From assembly GCF_000224145.3 (NCBI RefSeq), contig NC_020173.2, positions 5,279,039-5,343,038 of the forward strand: a DNA stretch of 64,000 nucleotides, in the 5' to 3' direction. The notes below the pieces were generated by a model. The model had not been told where the DNA came from. It worked only from the letters and a program-made list of their open reading frames with translations, and did not search any database. The stretch is from Ciona intestinalis (taxonomy: Eukaryota; Chordata; Ascidiacea; Phlebobranchia; Cionidae). The position numbers were made by a program, and so were the translations under genes. This document shows, piece after piece, positions 23,441 to 34,460 of this stretch; within the stretch, counting starts at the first letter, position 1; the number at the start of each line of letters is the position of its first letter.

Positions 23441-26400
23441 ATGTCACGTCATGAAGGTAAGTGGTTTTATGTTGCGCAACACTGAAACATTTTTTTGGTT
23501 AATTTAATTTTTTTATAAATTAAGTTGTAAGTGCTTTAAAAATCGTTCCGTATTTGTAATCTGACCAAAACAGGTAAAAGGTCCTACATTCCTTCTGTAT
23601 CAAATGTCCCGCACTTAATGTTTGTCTAACTGCTGTCCCACTGGTACCTTAAATGCCGTTGCATTGCTGAAACCTGTATGTAGGTTCCAATAAAACCTTA
23701 TGCTACAAGATATGTGACAGATTTGTTTAAACTGTCAAAATAACAATTAAATTTGGGTCTTCACTTCTTATATAACCTATTATCTATCTTTAAAAATACT
23801 TTTTTTGTAAAAAATCATCAGTGACTGAAAGTTAAAATGTCAGAGTAAGGATTAGATTCTTCTTTATATAACCAATAATCCATCTTTACAAATAAAGATT
23901 TTTGTGGAAAATTATCATAACTGTGTTCAAATGAATCTATGGTAGTTGTTTATTTGAAATACTTTCCAGGTGTTAGTTGTGACAACTGCTTGAAAAGCAA
24001 CTTTGAGGGAAAACGATTTAAATGCTTGATTTGTTATGATTATGACTTATGCGAAAGTTGTCATGTGTTTGAAATAAATACTTCCCGACATTCCTCTACT
24101 CACCCCATGCAGTGCATTTTAACAAGGAATGAATTTGGTAAGTGTATGTTGTGGCAGTGGTCTATATATTTAATTCCCCTCTGTTTTATCACTGCTGCCC
24201 CCTTCTAGGGTGTGTAATATTCGGTGCAAAAAGACTTACCCACTGTCTGATATATTTATAAATTTTTCTTTTTCACTTTAGATAGTAAAGTTAAAAATTT
24301 TGTTTTATTTTGGCCTAACTTGGTCCTGAACTGTAACCTGTCACAGTTTGAAAAGGTTAAAACCAATTGAAAAGGTCAACATTTTGTAGGATGCATGTGC
24401 CAGTGTAGTAATACTGAAAACACATTGACATTTTATTTTACAATGTTTTGCATTCTCAGAATTATATTACGGTGGTGAGAACATTTCCCCTGAGTCTCCT
24501 CCTTCGTTTGTTTGCCCTTTCTGCGCCAAACTTGGATTTACTGAGGCTTTGCTTCACGAGCATGTTAATAAAGAACATGCTGATGCACATTCAGAAGTGG
24601 TGAGTAAAACAGGTCCTAGTTTTATTTTATTCTATGTTGGTGATGTCCCACAGTGTGGCACGCCATGGGTCCTAGGATTTAGGTCAGGATTGGCACACAT
24701 GCAGTGGTATTTATAAACATTAGGTTCGTGACAATGCAATGCCACTGTAGTAAATAGAAAATGGCAATCACAAATGTCATTGCCAAGTGCAAACTACTTT
24801 GTATGTTAGCCTATTCTTTCTACTGGCTTATGTAATGGACTTATCTATTTAACTTTGTTAAATATTTAGTTTTCTACTGCTTTTCTACCAGACATAATAT
24901 ACTTTCTAAGAACTGTTTTGCGAATTTTTTTTTATAGATTTAAAACTAACATTTATTGAACTATAAAATTATTTTGAAATAGAATTTTTTTAAAAATCTT
25001 TATATTATTTTTTTAACTAGAAAATGTTGCTTATTTCCCAGGTGTGTCCAATATGTGCTGCATTGCCTTCCGGTGATCCTAACCTGGTAACAGACGAGTT
25101 GGCGACTCATTTATCAATGGAGCACCGAGCACCCAGGGATGCTGAGGATCAAGCTGGTGGAAGACATATACGACGTAAGAAATTTTATTATTTATTTGAC
25201 ATACATGGTGTATGATACATCTGGTTTTAACTTATTCCATGTATTTGTATAGTATAGTAGGGTGGAGGAAGATGGGACACCTTTAACACGTGATATCCGA
25301 ATATCCTGAATTGATCATGTTTTAAACAATTAACAACGATCCATGGGAGTGGGGATATAGTTTTATAATTCTTTAAATGTTCTATGTTACCACCAAATAG
25401 GACCAAAATAAGAGTAAAAAAGTGTCTAGTCTTCCTTCACCTGAATCTCCAGATACATCTCCTTTTAACCCATTTGATGTACTTGTATGGTACATTTAAA
25501 TTTATTCCATGTGGTATATTTATACTGCTTACAAAGGGTGTAAACACTGTTAAATTTTTTTATTACTATACCTTTAGTTTAAGGCAGTTTAGATAAAACT
25601 TGTTACTGTCAAATAATGTCTTAAAGGGGATCCTTTAGTAAAACTTTCTCCTGTAAACTTGAACGGCTTATACTTTGGTGGAGCTTCATAAAGGATTGAT
25701 TATCTGTCTATCTTACACTACTTTTTACATTACTTGGCTTAGGAGCAATACCCCAATTCTTGGCATGACATTTGCTGTTGTTGCACAATTGTAAATAGCA
25801 ATAGATTTATGGTCAGTTGTTGCCCACCCTTGGGAATATAAGGTTCAAAAACAACACATTATAATGCTCGCATCACTTAGATTTTAATATGACCACAAAG
25901 ACTTAATGTGTTTAGGTGGCTCAATGCATTTACTGTCCTTTATTGGAAAATATGTCAGCAATTTTTAATTTTTGTTTTTGTTATTTTTTCTTTAACAGAT
26001 TCTGTTTTAAACCTATTTTAATTTTCTAACTTTATTTAATGGGAATCTTTTTGTCTTAACATTTTTCTTATATAGCTTATTGCTTTTTTTTATTTGGATT
26101 GGGCCACTTATGTATGCCTGAATAAAAGTTAAATAAATTTCAAAAAAACCTGCCATAAAAACATGTTAAAAACCCAACCCCCTTTTACCCTGGTATGTTT
26201 TCCATTTTTATGGGGAGTTTTCTTATTGGGTTAGGCTCCAATTACGACTTAGGACACACAATTTTTTACACTATCCTTTCATTTTCATAAAAAAATAACC
26301 AATAATGACATTTAAAAAAAATCTTAAATCTAACCCACCCCTTTCGCCCAGGTATATTTTACCCTGGTCGAGGCCTGAGAAGTCGCAACCATTATAAAAA

Positions 26401-29400
26401 ATAACCTACCATAAAAACTTCTCAAACAAACCCCATTCCCTCATAGCTTAACTCATTTATTTATGTTGGTGAGGCCCCACAGCGTTAATCCAAAAAACTA
26501 ACCCCCTTTTTACCCAGGTATGTTTTACCCTGGTCGAGGCATGAGGAGTCGCAACCATCGTAACATGCACTTCTCAAGTGGACCAGCGACGTCTGCCATA
26601 CCTACACCAGCAGTCGCCAATAATAACGTTGCATCTTCGGTTATATCAGCGGGCAGAGACTCAATGGACCCGATTGCTGGTAAGTTTTAACTCGATGCTA
26701 ACTTTAATGTGTTTAAAGGTTTTTTCTTAAACATAGTTATGAGGAAACCTAACCAACCTTAATGATTCAGGATCCCCGTGCCCACCAGTGACCGTTTGCC
26801 ACTTAGGTTGTGCAAGCACCAGTGGTTAAGAAACCATGGTCTAATATAATGTTTTGTTAGGTTTTTCCTTTAAAGCCAGGCTTAAGGTGGCTGTACACAA
26901 TATCCGGAATTCGTCCGTTTTGTCCGGATTTCGCTGCCGCATGCGGAACTCGATAATAGGTTTGCATACGAATTCGCAAGCAAATTCGCATGCCTGATAC
27001 TGTGTACAGCTACCTTTACCGTGGCCAACTTTTATAATTTCAGTTTTAGACCTTGCAATATTTAGATTCCAACTTTTTTTTCAGAACTTTTATCTCAACT
27101 GAGCGGAGTACGCAGGAGTGCTCAACAATTACAACAAACAGTAACAACATCGTCCCAACTACAAGAACTACAATCTCAGCTTCAAATGGAGCGACAAAGA
27201 GCAGCAGAACTAAGACAGCAGGTGAATAAGCTTTTTCAATCTTATTCGGCATTAAGTTTTTTTTTTAAATGAATGAATGGAACTTTTACTATCGTCGCAT
27301 GTCGGGAAAACAGTATTAGTTATAACTTATAGGATTGCTGTTCTGTTCCACACACCGAGTTACCACATATTTAACTTTGTGGGTAATGGGTATAATATAT
27401 ATATATGTATTTATTTATTTGTAATGTACAGCAAAAAAGTTAAACAAAAATATCCATAAAATTTAAATAACCACCACCTAGCTACTGTTATATTATATTA
27501 ACCTATAAATTAATTGCTTACTGTTCTGCACCTGGTAGTTGATGGTGTTTTACACTTTAAACATACATTTCACACAACAGCAACATCAATTATTTATGTC
27601 AAAAATGATTACAATCCACCAACATATTACCACAACGTCATTTCTATTACTTCACTCATTCACTGCATTCTATGCAACAGTTACGCAGTTCAGGGTTATA
27701 AATCAATGTTGTTGTTGTTGTTTTGTTGTCATTTCTAGATATTTTAAGGTGATGTAATTTAATTTGGTGCCTTTTTGGCACACTAGTACACTGTACTAGC
27801 ATATGTATGTGTGTATGTGTTGCGTTTCTGTAAGAAGGTTGTTAACATATGTAACAAATTATTTATTATATGTAAAACATAGCTGTAAGAATAGTATTTA
27901 CTATTAATATAAAGTACTCTGTAATTGAGTTTGTTAATTAATGACTAATGAGTAATTACCACTTGATTAACCAGATTCGACCAAGTTATGAGTAATGTTA
28001 AGGGTTAGACTGAGGGTAACATATTTACTTAATACTTAATAGTTAAAATAATTCTTTGCTGGGTTTTGTTTGATTAATTTTAAACATAATCTAAAGTTTT
28101 GTGATGGTATAGCAGTAGTACAGATTAGGAAAAAATAACTGTTTGTTTGCATAGGTGTTAAATTATTCAAATAGTATAAATAAGTTTTTAATTTTTCCTG
28201 CATTTTGTCATATGGGATAGGTAGTTTTGTAACTATATCTGTCATTTAATAACTGCTCAATAAATTATATTTGTGAATGTATTTATAAACTATGCATAGG
28301 TTTGATCTCTTTCTATCTAAGCTTTAAAAATCTTGCTATAGATACATTGGTTACATTCATAGTAGTTTTGTAACTAATGCCTGTCAGCTATCATTAACAA
28401 TAACATGGTCATTATGACATATGCTTATGTATTGTCTACAAATAATGCTCAATTTGCGCTACTGATTACCTAACGCAGTAATGCTCTGTTACTGATATAC
28501 ATCAACTGTTAATGACGGCATATGTTACACATTGTGACTATTGTGACAAAATATGATGATGGGCCTAACAGGATGTAATAAAAATGTTTCGCTGACCATA
28601 TATTACGTAACATGCTAGTTACATAAATCATTTTGTTGTTTTGTTTGATAAAAAGCTGTGGCTGTCAATTTGATTGGGGTAGTTTTAACTTGTTTATTTT
28701 TCTGTAAGGCAAATATACCTATATGTTTTGGCAATTAGGTAGTTTTGAAAGGTTTGAATTAAACTATCTGTAAATTTTAAGTAGATTTCGTATGTAGCTT
28801 TGTAAGATTTAAAAAGTTTGTCTTTATTTTGTATGTGTTGTGTACCTATTAAAACCTAGTCTCAGAGTGTGACATATTGAGAAAAAGTGCTAACATTTAG
28901 AACAGGTTTGAATAGGTGACATACTAGCCAAGCCTGGGGATTATGTCACCTAGGTCACTGTATCATTCACTTACTTAGAAACTAAACTGAGCTATTGGTC
29001 ATTCTTTAGCATGTATGTTTATAGTCTGCATCTATAACACAGTTGCTTAATACTAGCAGCTGTGTTGGGGTTTTAAGTTAGAATCGTAATTTTTTATTAG
29101 TCAGTTGTGTGGTAGCAACAAAGGAATAAGTTTCATTGTTTTTTTCTTGCTGTTTTATAAAGATGAGCAATGCAGATCAGGAATATTTTAATATTCTGCC
29201 AATTAATGCTTTGAGACAAAACTGGAGTTTACCATGGCCTAGTACAGTACCAGTCCGCTCAACTACGAGAACTATTTCATCGGAATCTTCAGATTGGAAA
29301 AGTTGCGACCCCTGGCAGCCTGAAAACTCAACCATGTTTCCGTTTATGCCAACTTTTGTTGCGAGCCAGTTTTTGCCGAAAGAAAAGGAAAAGCCTGTAA

Positions 29401-32295
29401 CAGGGTGGGTGGACTTTACTACAAAGAGGACTCCATTTAAATCAAACATCCCAAAGAGAAAAAGCAAGAAAAATAGAGCAAAAATACCAATTGTTAATGT
29501 AGAAATAATATGGAAAGATAGACCTGACACTCCTGAGTCTGAAAGCAACAAAACCACTAAAATTCCACCACCACCCCCACCCCCTATAACGCGTACCAAT
29601 AAGCCAATGAACTGTCGGAAGCGTTTACACCCCCAAAAATTAATCCATTCTGGGACTATTGTAATTTCTGATGATGAAATGGTGAATGGCCAACCTAACA
29701 GAATACCTCTGTCTCATGAACAGGACGATATGGTAAGTTATCAATTGCAGAAAGGTTTGAAGGAAAATATAAAGCTTGAGATATTTTTAATGTGGGTGTT
29801 GGTATATATATTAGTGCTTAACCTTAATAGGCTGCAAACCAAAGCAATGGTAAAGCTTCGGTGAACCAAAGTCTCCCAAATTTAAAACTACATTTGCTTT
29901 TTGTTTAGTTCTATCTTTAGAATTGTTTAGTTAAGTTTTAGGGTTTTGAGGTAAATTTTTAGGCTTACTCCATACAATTATTAATATCAAACAGAAACAT
30001 AAATTCAAGTATTATGGACCTTTTACTAATATAATTGGTATCCAATTAAAGCAAACAGTTTAATTATGACATCATAATATTGTCTTTTTAATCATAGACC
30101 ACCTTCAATGATAAATTTATTCAGTTTTTGGCAATTTTTAATGTTAGACTATGATAGAAAATCTAGTGCAGGCAGTTTTTGGGATTTAAAAATGTCACAA
30201 AGAAAACGTTCACGCAGCAGAACAGTTATGTCGGACACTGAATCTGAAAACACAGAGACATCTCTCATCCCAGAAGATTTGCGAAGACTTTTTGATCCTC
30301 ATGGATTTAATTTCTGTTCAGACGAAGACCAAAAATATCGCTGTGTTAGAGTCGAAATTATAGATGCAGCCAACTTGAATCAAGTGCTAGAAACATCCTA
30401 TGCATCTAAAGTTAAAGACAGCAGTACAAGCAACACCCCACCACCCCCACCCCCTCCACCTATCTCACAAAAGCCTGTATTGGAAGGTCTTCTTAATGGC
30501 CCATTCAGGAACCCTATACCATTACCCGCACCTGGTGACCCACCAAATGCATTCAGGGTGGCAGCAGGTCTAATGACTGAGTTGTTGTCATTACAAGGAT
30601 CGGGTTTAACAAACAGCAATAACCATGCAAATTCTCAGGAAAATTCAACTGCTGATAATAAACAGGTTAAACAGGCAGAACAGAACAGCTTCATTTTAGA
30701 ATAGTCAGCTTTTGTTGTTTTTAAATGATCAGAATCTTGATAAAAATTGTCTTTAGATCAATTGCGGTATTATAGTAAGTTTGTATATATTGTTGTTTTT
30801 GTATTTTGTGGTGACTTTGTATGTTAATATGTCTCACTTGTGTATTATTTTGGCGAGCTGGATTAACAGTGTTCATTGTTATGAATAATATTACATATTT
30901 CGGCAATACCTTTTTAAGGCGATGTCATGTTACTTGTAAGCAGTGCAGTATCTAACCTATACCCTTATATGTTTTATATATGAGTAAGGTTTAAATTGAT
31001 TCATGCAATGAGACATAGTATTTACACAAGAGGGAGCCAATCTCCCAAAATCATTTCCTAACCTTTGACGAGTCTCTAAAAAAATCCTTAAAAAATATTT
31101 TTTTTTAGCTTGAGAGGTTTCCAAGCAAGTCAAACCCGAGCACCAACCATGGAGTTCATGTCCAGCCCTCTGGTGGTGGGAATAACTCGTCGAAATCTGC
31201 CACAAAGCGGCCAAACTGTAACGTTCACTCTGATGATGATGATGATAGTAGATATCTATTGTCAAAGTAACTTTTCTATGTTTGATGTTTACTGTTATCG
31301 CGAAATGTTCGTGTATACTACAGAAATATAATTTTTTTAATGTTTCAACTTTTTTTACTAAATCGATGTTTAGTTTTATTTTTGCTGGTGTCTGCACGCG
31401 ATCTAGAATGATGAAACACTGGTTTAATTTCACCTTCTGGGATTTTGTTTTTTTAAGAACTTTTAAGCCGCAGTTAAACTACATTAAATAGAAGTTGCTT
31501 ACCCTACTTAAAGAATAGAAAAATTAAATATTGTAGAAACAAAAATGTAATCCGAAAGAAATAGGGTATTTAGCCAAATTTTTAAGACTTTTTTATTCTT
31601 GCAGTTTGGACGAACTGAACTTGTCGAGCAAAGAAAAAGAGCAGCAGAGTAACGAAGATGGCCAACGTAGCTTGTTTGTGCAAGAACTTTTGCTTTCAAT
31701 TTTCTCCGAGGGTGCGGACAGTCACCTTGAACAAGATGGCTCCCCACCGCTCCATATGCAACGAGCCATGCCTACCGAGTGCCCTCTGCTTGCTTCCACA
31801 CCAAACAATACCACTTCAAGTGGTCGACCTTTAGAATCATCTTCCGAAATCTCGGAGGACAGGGGGCCGTGGGTGAAAGATGGGAATAAATCTTCTTCAA
31901 ATAACAAAGAAGACACCGGCGTAGGACACTCAATGTCGTCAGGAAACGCGCAGTCTCCGCTTGCCCCATCACTCAGTGAGGCATGCGAGAGTCCTCAGTT
32001 TGCGGATGTACAACCAACAGGATCAAGATCGGCTCCTGTTCTCACTCCTGATTCAAGCGATCGCTTGTCCTCTGATCCTGAGCGATGGATTTACAGAGAA
32101 GATGACGATTCTAAGGACAGTGATGAAGATAAACCGCCGTCACCCACCCCAATGCTCAACATGCGCATACCAGGCCGAATGTTCGGGGCTGGGGCACGAC
32201 CTGTTCGCGTGGCTGGTGGCGTTGGTGGTGCCGCTGTTAATGATTTTAATCGGGATGAAGTGTCTTCTAGTACGTTAACCAAACATATTCGTTAA
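23441..32295 (+). CDS. KCMF1: KCMF1-type E3 ubiquitin ligase (ZZ zinc finger)
   Basis: Eight exons: 23441-23456, 23970-24137, 24460-24599, 25042-25174, 26518-26679, 27085-27221, 31109-31266 and 31605-32295 (1605 nt, 534 aa; human KCMF1 has 381). The N-terminus MSRHEGVSCDNCLKSNFEGK starts a ZZ zinc finger (residues 1-61) with CLICYDYDLCESC. Next come two C2H2-like units, CPFCAKLGF...H (about residues 73-95) and CPICAALPSGDP...H (about 110-140), then the conserved MFYPGRG and MDPIAELLSQLSGVRRSA blocks, a glutamine-rich coiled coil and RSLFVQELLLS. The last 190 residues are acidic, Ser/Pro-rich and probably disordered, longer than in vertebrates. The family ubiquitinates substrates with RAD6-type E2 enzymes and takes part in proteasomal and lysosomal turnover. 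Exon 1 carries only 16 coding bases. Polyadenylation signal at 32338. Confidence 0.96.
23755..23930 (+). repeat. About 100-bp tandem duplication in KCMF1 intron 1
   Basis: Two diverged copies share TCTTCACTTCTTATATAACC / TCTTCTTTATATAACC and ATCTATCTTTAAAAATA / ATCCATCTTTACAAATA, followed by TTTTTGTA/GGAAAA and ATCAT. Confidence 0.65.
24628..24705 (+). repeat. Dispersed repeat family D, copy 1
   Basis: TTTTATTCTATGTTGGTGAT, then a hairpin-like GTCCCACAG...GGGTCCTAGGATTTAGGTCA and GATTGGCACA. Similar stretches occur at 26450, 41135 and 43250. Confidence 0.5.
25253..25440 (+). mobile_element. MITE family A, copy 7
   Basis: In KCMF1 intron 4. The left terminus TATAGTAGGGTGGAGGAAGA is intact; the right terminus is decayed (GTGTCTAGTCTTCCTTCAC). 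Confidence 0.85.
26130..26517 (+). repeat. Two decayed tandem copies of KCMF1 exon 5 edge
   Basis: Upstream of the true exon 5 (26518) the acceptor and exon start occur twice more. Copy 1, near 26171-26205, reads ACCCAACCCCCTTTTACCC followed by TGGTATGTTTT, with the acceptor AG lost. Copy 2, at 26335-26430, reads CCCAGGTATATTTTACCCTG, then GTCGAGGC and AGTCGCAACCAT, with the acceptor intact. It would encode RIFYPGRGLRSRNHYKK and then stop. Copy 2 continues into an ACTTCTCAA block that matches exon 5 further in. A fragment of family D sits between copy 2 and the exon. Confidence 0.7.
26882..27018. mobile_element. MITE-like element, family E (single copy)
   Basis: About 137 bp with 18-bp inverted ends: TTAAGGTGGCTGTACACA on the left, and TGTGTACAGCTACCTTTA on the right. 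They match at 16 of 18 positions when inverted. The interior is rich in short palindromes (GAATTCG, GCATGC). It lies in KCMF1 intron 5. Confidence 0.75.
27258..27340 (-). repeat. SINE-like family B, 3' fragment
   Basis: On the minus strand it reads ACTGTTTTCCCGACATGCGA and ends in AAAAGTTCCATTCATTCATT, matching the end of the fuller copy at 53918 (ACTGTCGTTTTTCGGCCACG, then AAGTTACATTCA). It begins about 35 bases after KCMF1 exon 6. Confidence 0.5.
29163..29732 (+). CDS. Candidate 570-nt cassette exon or nested gene inside KCMF1 intron 6
   Basis: This stretch is open for 190 codons from ATG 29163 to a good donor (GATATG|GTAAGT), and the T-rich acceptor TTTTATAAAG lies directly before the ATG. 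Both edges are phase 0, as are the 3' edge of KCMF1 exon 6 and the 5' edge of exon 7, so it could be spliced in without a frameshift. The alternative is a separate nested gene that begins with this ATG. The protein is hydrophilic: a basic NLS-like stretch IPKRKSKKNRAK (about residues 96-107), a run of seven prolines, and HSGTIVISDDEM near the end, which fits a SUMO-interaction motif (hydrophobic core followed by acids). I do not recognise a family. Confidence 0.5.
30192..30704 (+). CDS. Proline-rich nuclear-type protein, unrecognised, in KCMF1 intron 6
   Basis: Open frame of 170 aa from ATG 30192; the same frame is open from ATG 30108, which may be the start instead. It begins with an arginine-rich NLS-like stretch (SQRKRSRSR) followed by acidic CK2-type sites (MSDTESENTETS), has RRLFDPHGF and YRCVRVEII in the middle, eight consecutive prolines, and stops at TAG 30702-30704. 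Composition is biased but sustained, with sense codons typical of the neighbouring exons. It shares a VEII...polyproline-Ile layout with the 29163 stretch. Every candidate acceptor before it is out of phase with the 29732 donor and with KCMF1 exon 6, so a direct join to either is excluded. Confidence 0.5.
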   Translation: MSQRKRSRSRTVMSDTESENTETSLIPEDLRRLFDPHGFNFCSDEDQKYRCVRVEIIDAANLNQVLETSYASKVKDSSTSNTPPPPPPPPISQKPVLEGLLNGPFRNPIPLPAPGDPPNAFRVAAGLMTELLSLQGSGLTNSNNHANSQENSTADNKQVKQAEQNSFILE

Positions 32296-32337
32296 CACCA
32301 AAATTGCGCTTCTTGCAAGCAAATACGTTGACTGCGT

Positions 32338-32343
32338 AATAAA
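32338..32343 (+). terminator. KCMF1 polyadenylation signal
   Basis: AATAAA, 42 bases after the KCMF1 stop codon, followed by T-rich sequence. Confidence 0.65.
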
Positions 32344-33205
32344 GTGCCGAGTTGCTTTGCTTCGGTCTTATTTATTACTTCCTGTGGTGGAAACGAGACA
32401 CAAAATGCATGGTGTGTTGCTTTGTCTTAGCCGCGTTTGTATCTATCTATATACACGGTCTTTTATTTAAGCGCGACTCTGTGAGTTTTCTTGTATTTAG
32501 GAAAAAGTTCTTTCTCCAGGAGTTGGAGTCGTAATTATAGAAATAGATGCCAGTTGTCGCATGGTGACTAACACTCCTCACATAATATATGAATACTGGC
32601 ATCAATTATCATTTGTCACTTTGATTGATTTTTAGAACCACTCGGTTGCTCAGTGGAGCAATGACTGAGTTAACGTATATGTAAAGTTAAATATTGTGCT
32701 TTTGTGCGTTTAGCTCATACTGTTATTTAAATTTTCATTAAAAGTCCTTTTTATCCACAAACTATTGAAACATTAAGTTTAAACTCTGGATATCATCTAC
32801 GTTTCGCATAGATTTGTCAAAATGTTGTTTAATTAAAGTTTGCATTATTAAACGAAATACGTGGAGTTGTCATTTTTATTGTGGGTGGAAAACTTGAGAA
32901 AAGCAAGAGACATCCAGGAATCATCTCTCTCGGTAATGGTATTTTAAGTCAGTTTTTCGGGAGCTTTGAGAGTGACAGTTTAGGGCAGTTTGTGGGGTGA
33001 GTTAAGGGTGTTTTAACAAAGTTTACAAAGGGGGTCTTTCCTTTTTAGAGTTTTGGACAAAAAAATAAAAAAGGGAGAAGATAGTTTGACAAAACATATA
33101 CAGAACATGAAAAAAACATTGACTAAAAAATAAAAAAATACATCAGTACAAGTGAACTTTTTTTGGGGTTATTTTTTTCTCATTTTTATGTATGGCTGAT
33201 AATTT
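32344..33205. other. Spacer after KCMF1
   Basis: No gene seen. A 60-codon frame at 32352-32534 lies directly after the polyadenylation signal and has no recognisable features. Confidence 0.5.
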
Positions 33206-33355
33206 GGACAACCCATCAGTGGCCACTGCAATTGCCGTTAAGTGTCTTGCTCAAGGACACATACGCCCACAATGGTAGCAGCGACGAGCCTTGAACCCAT
33301 TACCTCTGGGTTAGAGGCAGGCGCGCTAACCACTACGCCACGGCGCCGGACCAAA
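33206..33355 (-). mobile_element. tRNA-derived SINE
   Basis: On the minus strand it starts GCGCCGTGGCGTAGTGGTTA (pol III A-box type), continues GCGCGCCTGCCTC...GAGG (anticodon-stem-like) and GGGTTCAAGGCTCG (B-box), and ends with TGTCCTTGAGCAAGACACTT, a 3' motif common in marine-animal SINEs (established knowledge). The anticodon loop lacks the invariant T33, so it is not a functional tRNA. Confidence 0.8.
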
Positions 33356-33621
33356 ATCGTGCCAAATGCAACTATATTTCGGCTCTACTTGCTTGTATAC
33401 ACATCTAACAGCAGGGATTTTTGCGTGTGAATAAAATGTTTAAATCCTATGCCACCTTTGCTTTAATAATTGAGATAACTTGTCACCTAGAACGATTTCT
33501 AATTTCAATGTGTATACCTACGGCAGAAAAAGTAGTAAATGCTATTATGGTTGTATTACAATAGTTATGGTGCCCACCGTTTCGTCTAGAATTTAGGCAC
33601 TACGGGTTTAAGATTCGTCGA

Positions 33622-34026
33622 CGACACACATGACATAATATGACACACCTGACATAATATGACATAATACGACATAACATGACACACCTGACATAAATAT
33701 GACATAAATACGACACTCATGACATAAATATGTCACACATGACATAAATACGACACTCATGACATAAATATGACACACCTGACATAACTATGACACTCAT
33801 GACATAAATACGACACACATGACATAAATATGACACACCTGACATAAATACGACACACCTGACATAAATATGACACACCTGACATAAATACGACACACAT
33901 GACATAAATATGACACACCTGACATAATATGACATAAATACGACACACCTGACATAATATGACACACCTGACAAAATATGACACTCATGACATAATAAGA
34001 CACACCTGACATAAATACGACACTCA
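33622..34026 (+). repeat. 20-bp minisatellite running into an assembly gap
   Basis: About 20 or more copies of GACATAAATATGACACACCT with T/C at position 10 and ACACCT or ACTCAT endings alternating. A shorter GACATAATAT variant is interspersed. Open frames on the minus strand (periodic CRIYVRCVIFMS) are a by-product of the repeat. The array is interrupted by Ns, so its true length is unknown. Confidence 0.95.
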
Positions 34027-34076
34027 NNNNNNNNNNNNNNNNNNNNNNNNNNNNNNNNNNNNNNNNNNNNNNNNNN
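34027..34076. other. Assembly gap (50 N)
   Basis: Exactly 50 Ns at the edge of the minisatellite; the round number suggests a placeholder rather than a measured length. Confidence 0.99.
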
Positions 34077-34206
34077 GGGTGAGCTGTAGCACCTAAACAT
34101 TCACACCACATTTGTTAATGTTTGTATGTGAATATTTTAGTGCAGGATGAAGTGTTAGAACTGTATATTCTGAGTCACCATTGTTGGACAGGCAGGGTTA
34201 ACAGCC

Positions 34207-34460
34207 ACAATAAGCTCCCGAAGAGACCCATTAATCAGATGGAATAATATTTAGATAGGCTCAAGAGACCCGATAAGTAATATGCTCCCAAAGAGACCCA
34301 ATAATCGAATAGGTTCCCGTTTTTAAGATCCCCCCATAGTAGGCTCCTAGGGGGTTTTAAAGACATTCAATAAGTTAAGCTTTTAAATAGACCCACTAGT
34401 TAAATAGGTTATACTGTTTTTAAAAGAGCCCCAATAATTAGATAGGCTCGCAGGGTTCCA
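34207..34460 (+). repeat. Degenerate tandem repeat after the gap
   Basis: Five or six loose copies built on AGGCTCCCAAAGAGACCCAA followed by TAATCAGATA, with a unit of about 35-60 bp. Confidence 0.6.

Noticed and set aside
26352..26405. KCMF1 exon 5 copy as a mutually exclusive exon
   Set aside because: It reaches a stop codon after about 18 codons and has no donor, so it cannot replace exon 5; a poison-exon role stays open.
29177..29599. 140-codon minus-strand frame with a glycine run
   Set aside because: It is the mirror of the proline run and basic codons of the plus-strand frame at 29163.
33230..33355. Minus-strand tRNA gene
   Set aside because: The pol III boxes are good, but the anticodon loop lacks T33 and the acceptor stem cannot be closed; the SINE tail explains it better.
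33717..34111. Minus-strand open frames of 75-127 codons
   Set aside because: They are periodic translations of the 20-bp minisatellite and cross the N gap.
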